9,888 nt of DNA from NCBI GenBank assembly GCA_027451565.1, contig DAIDJC010000113.1, positions 1 through 9,888 on the forward strand, given 5' to 3'. This DNA is from Limisphaerales bacterium (lineage in GTDB: Bacteria; Verrucomicrobiota; Verrucomicrobiia; Limisphaerales; UBA11358). The notes beneath the pieces are model-generated. The model saw nothing but the letters and a program-made list of their open reading frames with translations, did not search any database and had not been told where the DNA came from. The translations under genes and the position numbers were made by a program. Shown here one piece after another: positions 7,575 through 9,888 of the stretch (position 1 is its first letter; each line of letters starts with the position of its first letter).

Positions 7575-7618
7575 GAAAATTGGGAAGGGTGCTGCGGCCG
7601 GGGATTTTGGCCCTGGGC
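7575..7618. repeat. 44-base intergenic repeat, copy 1 (left of the lyase-like gene)
   Basis: It begins GAAAATTGGGAAGGGTGCTG and ends CCCTGGGC. Aligned by hand without gaps, it matches copy 2 at 9101-9144 at 37 of 44 positions, in the same orientation. The two copies bracket the lyase-like gene. Similarity stops abruptly on the right side. Confidence 0.7.
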
Positions 7619-7683
7619 CTCGTTTTGGCTCAGTCACAGGGTTTGTGAAACCTGCGCCTTCGGCCAAAGCCCCGCCCAAGTCC

Positions 7684-7719
7684 AAAAATCCTGGTCGCCT
7701 GACGTCACCGCTTTCAGGC
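7684..7719 (-). terminator. Weak terminator candidate after the lyase-like gene
   Basis: GCCTGA (7697-7702) pairs with TCAGGC (7714-7719) around an 11-base loop. In the minus direction a TTTTT run (7684-7688) follows about eight bases later. It sits just beyond the TAG at 7727. Position fits, but the stem is short and the T-run is offset. Confidence 0.3.
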
Positions 7720-7726
7720 CAATTCC

Positions 7727-9073
7727 CTAAAGGCCCTGATGCGCGGTTTGCGGGGCGGACCCGGCCGGGGTTTTGGCGATTTCCACGGCGAAGGCGTAGT
7801 CCGCGCCAAACATGTTTGAGCGGAAAATGATGTATTTCTGGTCCGGGGAGAACATGGGGTTGGGTTCCAGCCGGTAGTTTTGGTTGGACATGTCCACGAG
7901 TTTTTCCGATTCCAAATAGCCGCCCCGGATCAGGTTTTTGCCCAGGGTGTCCCTGTCCGGCAGCAGGACCGGACGGAGCAGATAAATCCAGGGCGAATGG
8001 TTGTCGCCGTCGCCGCAATACATGGTTTCGTCCGGCGAGGAGTTGTCATGGATGGAGGATTCGTCCGGGCCGTACTGGAGCCAGGTTCTTTGACCGGTGT
8101 CCACATTGTAACTGGCAATAAAGGAGACCCGGCCTCCGCGCGGAAAGTGGAGCTGGTAGAAGACGGTTTTGCCATCGGCACCCCACCATTCGTGGCCGGC
8201 CATCTCGTTTTCCATGATTCGCTGGTGGACCAATTGATTGCCTGAGCCATCGGTGCGAATGATCCAGATGCGGTTGACCAGTTGCCAGGACCCCTCATGC
8301 GCATACAGCAAAAGCGTGGGGTCGGTTGGGGAAAACTGCAGGTGATCCAGCCAGTCGGTGCTGTGCTGGATGAGCGGCTTGACCGCTCCAGTCTTGAGAT
8401 CAACGGTGAAGAGGGTGGTGGGCAATCCCGCCTTTAGGCGGCGCGCCATCATCTGGCTCTTGTCGAGGGGTTCGCCGATGTTGTATTCGGAAATTCTGCC
8501 GCGTTTGCGGGTGCCATCGTAGGTGCCGCCCAGGTTTGTGTCGCCTTCAATAAAAGTGCCCGCCCCCAGGGTCTCATCCGCATTGATGGCGTTGAGGGAG
8601 GCCCGGCGCGGAAGTGTGCAGATCATGCGATCCAGCCCCGTGTCCAGGTTCACGCACCAGAGTGTGGAATAAAACCGTCTGGAGGTCGGACGGGTATAAT
8701 AGAGGGTGGCGGAATGACGGGCCACCATCACGGGGCGCACATCTCCTTTCACCACGCGCCTGCTTTTGAGGGTGGCAAGGTTCAAAACTGAAATCCCATC
8801 AGGCGTGGTGTAGGCCATTTCCCTGCCATCCGGGGTGAAAGGGTTGATGTTGAAATAGAAGCTGTCCGACCCCGGCTCTTGTGTGAGGCGTATGATGCGG
8901 TGTCCGGTCTGGGGATCCACCCAACTGGCCGGGGGCTGGGCGGAAGCATGAATGCGAAGGCCCGTGCCGCCCGCATGCAATTCCGTAAACGGACTGCTGA
9001 GCAGCAGCGATATCAGCGATATCAGCGATATCAGGCTGGAAAACAGGATTATTTTTCCGGTTACGATCTTCAT
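7727..9073 (-). CDS. Secreted oligogalacturonate lyase-like beta-propeller (PL22 type)
   Basis: The start at 9073 is chosen because it puts a signal peptide first: MKIVTGK, a hydrophobic core (8-28) and an ELHAGG cleavage-like region. The product has 448 residues, within the usual range of oligogalacturonate lyases. The family cleaves short unsaturated pectin fragments with a metal-dependent seven-bladed propeller. Matching segments are SWVDPQTGHRIIRLT (50-64), repeated blade motifs with SPD or PDG turns (80-93, 247-251, 409-411), and HLQFSPTDPTLLLYAHEG (244-261). GHEWWGADGKTVFY (293-306) and a late HDNSSPDE (342-349) complete the set. H244, H259, H294 and H342 are the candidate metal or catalytic histidines. 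It would act outside the cytoplasm in pectin use. No transporter or uronate pathway gene is nearby, so the substrate is inferred from family only. A related TolB-like propeller without lyase activity is the alternative. Confidence 0.8.
   Translation of the reverse strand: MKIVTGKIILFSSLISLISLISLLLSSPFTELHAGGTGLRIHASAQPPASWVDPQTGHRIIRLTQEPGSDSFYFNINPFTPDGREMAYTTPDGISVLNLATLKSRRVVKGDVRPVMVARHSATLYYTRPTSRRFYSTLWCVNLDTGLDRMICTLPRRASLNAINADETLGAGTFIEGDTNLGGTYDGTRKRGRISEYNIGEPLDKSQMMARRLKAGLPTTLFTVDLKTGAVKPLIQHSTDWLDHLQFSPTDPTLLLYAHEGSWQLVNRIWIIRTDGSGNQLVHQRIMENEMAGHEWWGADGKTVFYQLHFPRGGRVSFIASYNVDTGQRTWLQYGPDESSIHDNSSPDETMYCGDGDNHSPWIYLLRPVLLPDRDTLGKNLIRGGYLESEKLVDMSNQNYRLEPNPMFSPDQKYIIFRSNMFGADYAFAVEIAKTPAGSAPQTAHQGL
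9005..9034. repeat. Nine-base tandem repeat inside a signal peptide
   Basis: CAGCGATAT occurs three times in a row followed by CAG. On the minus strand it encodes successive three-residue ISL units in the hydrophobic core of the lyase-like protein's signal peptide (about residues 14-22). Unit gain or loss keeps frame and changes only core length. Confidence 0.9.
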
Positions 9074-9100
9074 GAAGCATGCAGGTCCAGGGGACTTTTT

Positions 9101-9144
9101 GAAAATGGGGAGGGGTGTTGCGGCTGGGGATTTTGAGCTTGGGC
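9101..9144. repeat. 44-base intergenic repeat, copy 2 (right of the lyase-like gene)
   Basis: It begins GAAAATGGGGAGGGGTGTTG and ends GCTTGGGC. It is a direct repeat of 7575-7618 (37 of 44 positions identical). It lies 28 bases upstream of the lyase-like ATG, so it would fall in that gene's leader or promoter region. Confidence 0.7.
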
Positions 9145-9146
9145 AA

Positions 9147-9270
9147 GGCGGAGCCGCCGGCGCATGCCCGTAGCGTGCCTGGCGATCTGCTAAAGCGCGG
9201 TCCCCGCGTAAAAGACCGGCTGGCCGGAGGGTTATCGCGCCAGGGACGGTGTGGCGGCGGTATCCGCCGG
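9147..9270. repeat. Cluster of short GC-rich inverted repeats
   Basis: Successive small palindromes: GGCGG/CCGCC (9147-9158), CGCGG/CCGCG (9196-9208), CCGGC/GCCGG (9216-9227) and CGGCGG/CCGCCG (9255-9269), each with a 2-3 base loop. The density suggests a mosaic palindromic intergenic element adjoining the 44-base repeat, though GC-rich DNA yields some such pairs by chance. Confidence 0.4.
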
Positions 9271-9404
9271 TCGAAGATGTATGGCGGTTATTCTCCCTTG
9301 CCGCGTCTTGGCGTGCGGCACCTGGGGCGTTCACAGCATCCTTCCGAATTTTCAGGCAGGCTCCATGGTTCATGTGTGTAGCAAGGTGCCAAGACGCAGG
9401 GCAG

Positions 9405-9442
9405 GGGACAATGGTTTCATTTGTTTTTGTCCCGACTTTTTT
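9405..9442 (+). terminator. Terminator-like hairpin pointing to the plus strand
   Basis: GGGACAA (9405-9411) pairs with TTGTCCC (9427-9433), 15-base loop, followed by GAC and six T (9437-9442). It has rho-independent terminator form on the plus strand, yet I see no plus-strand gene before it. In the minus direction no T-run follows, so it does not explain the end of the TPR/barrel gene. Confidence 0.35.
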
Positions 9443-9525
9443 ATGCCCGGCCCGGCGTTTCGGGACGGGGGTCCCTTGCCAGGGTCAGCAGCGACAGGGG
9501 TGCGACGTGCGAGCAAAGGCTGTTT

Positions 9526-9888
9526 TTACTCGTGTGTGTGATTCCAGAAGTGGAACAAACTGTCTGCAAACGTGTATTGATAGGCCACATAGCATTGAAA
9601 GCCAATGGGGCCGTCAATGGATTGGCCCGCGGAAATGAGCAGGTGATTCTGGTCATTCAAATCAATGACAGCCCCGAGGTTAAATGCCGTTCCGACATTG
9701 GGGAAGTCTGTCTGGTATTCTGTCTGGTGATAAATCTCCGCGCCCACCGCCAGGTTGGATAACACCTGTGAGTTATCCGGTGTAACTTGCAGAGCTTGCT
9801 CGTAGGCTGCAATGGCCTTCTTATATTTGCCCTGCCACTCATAAAACGCGCCAAGAGCGTTAAATCCAGTCCAGTCATCTGGCCGCAT
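9526..9888 (-). CDS. C-terminal part of a TPR protein joined to an outer-membrane beta-barrel-like tail (5' end beyond the window)
   Basis: Only the last 120 codons are visible; the ATG at 9888 coincides with the window edge and is probably internal. Residues 3-48 form a tetratricopeptide repeat with neighbouring helix: GFNALGAFYEWQGKYKKAIA followed by AYEQALQVTPDNSQVLSNLA. From residue 48 the text changes to VGAEIYHQTEYQTDFPNVGT, then AFNLGAVIDLNDQNHLLISAG and VAYQYTF (101-107). This alternates hydrophobic and polar residues and resembles the closing strands of barrels of the MetA-pathway or transporter type. Such barrels usually end at an aromatic residue like F107, whereas here thirteen more residues (ADSLFHFWNHTHE) precede the TAA. 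TPR proteins mediate protein contacts, and the barrel part would sit in the outer membrane. The join may be natural or a gene-fusion relic. Confidence 0.65.
   Translation of the reverse strand: MRPDDWTGFNALGAFYEWQGKYKKAIAAYEQALQVTPDNSQVLSNLAVGAEIYHQTEYQTDFPNVGTAFNLGAVIDLNDQNHLLISAGQSIDGPIGFQCYVAYQYTFADSLFHFWNHTHE

Larger units (their letters stand above)
7251..7726. other. Spacer between the lyase-like gene and ARPP-1
   Basis: These 476 bases carry no frame with a recognisable product in either direction. They hold the ARPP-1 leader hairpins (7279-7328), one copy of a 44-base repeat (7575-7618) and a weak terminator candidate behind the lyase-like gene (7697-7719). I found no convincing sigma-70 promoter. 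The short frames present look like chance openings in GC-rich DNA. Confidence 0.6.
9074..9525. other. Spacer between the TPR/barrel gene and the lyase-like gene
   Basis: These 452 bases have no frame with a recognisable product. They contain copy 2 of the 44-base repeat, a run of short GC-rich hairpins (9147-9270) and a plus-oriented hairpin with a T-run (9405-9442). The lyase-like frame stays open upstream of its ATG to 9373, but that translation is proline/arginine-rich and crosses the repeat, so it is not taken as coding. Confidence 0.6.

Noticed and set aside
7503..8018. A 171-codon minus-strand frame overlapping the lyase-like gene
   Set aside because: It is out of frame with the propeller motifs, rich in R, P and G, and has no recognisable domain; a GC-rich shadow.
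9005..9034. Possible CRISPR-like array
   Set aside because: It is a contiguous nine-base tandem repeat with no spacers, inside a coding signal peptide.
9074..9373. A 100-residue N-terminal extension of the lyase-like gene to an ATG at 9373
   Set aside because: It would bury the signal peptide, reads as low-complexity P/A/R-rich sequence, and runs through the 44-base repeat and the hairpin cluster.
1..9888. Transposase, integrase or tRNA attachment site marking a genomic island
   Set aside because: I found no transposase or integrase motif, no tRNA gene and no long terminal inverted repeats in the window.

Overview
All supported genes in this window lie on the minus strand, so the region reads from right (9888) to left (1). 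It looks like a chromosomal stretch of a moderately GC-rich environmental bacterium. A secreted oligogalacturonate-lyase-like protein, an ARPP-1 protein and GC-rich hairpin-forming intergenic repeats would fit a Verrucomicrobiota-type genome. That placement is a loose inference; there is no rRNA, tRNA or marker gene to test it.

Right part (9888-6255): metabolic and orphan genes with long spacers. At 9888-9526 is the 3' end of a gene whose product joins a TPR segment to what looks like the last strands of an outer-membrane beta-barrel. A 450-base spacer of hairpins and repeats follows. Next is a signal-peptide-bearing beta-propeller of the oligogalacturonate lyase (PL22) type (9073-7727). It is flanked on both sides by directly repeated copies of a 44-base intergenic element. 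A second spacer (7726-7251) holds a leader with two strong, mutually exclusive hairpins in front of an ARPP-1 family gene (7250-6255).

Left part (6045-1): a tightly packed cluster of four genes, the most interesting part of the window. In order: a small basic protein (6045-5770); a coiled-coil protein with two membrane helices (5729-4701); a membrane-anchored Mrr-type nuclease with a topoisomerase-type zinc finger (4699-3884); and a giant protein of at least 1293 residues (3880 to beyond position 1). The giant carries a sacsin/Hsp90-like GHKL ATPase fold at its N-terminus and a second, degenerate GHKL-like module about 1050 residues later. I confirmed its frame triplet by triplet: no stop from 3880 to the window edge. 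The junctions between the last three genes are 1 and 3 bases, so they are almost certainly co-transcribed and translationally coupled.

A GHKL ATPase, a REase-fold nuclease and membrane proteins in one operon is the composition expected of a nucleic-acid-targeting conflict or anti-phage system. I do not recognise this combination as a named system. I propose it as a candidate: the giant ATPase as sensor or switch, the Mrr protein as membrane-tethered effector nuclease, and the coiled-coil protein as membrane partner. ARPP-1, a family named for its association with ADP-ribosylglycohydrolase and rhodanese/phosphatase genes, lies 209 bases upstream. It may be an accessory gene or merely a neighbour.
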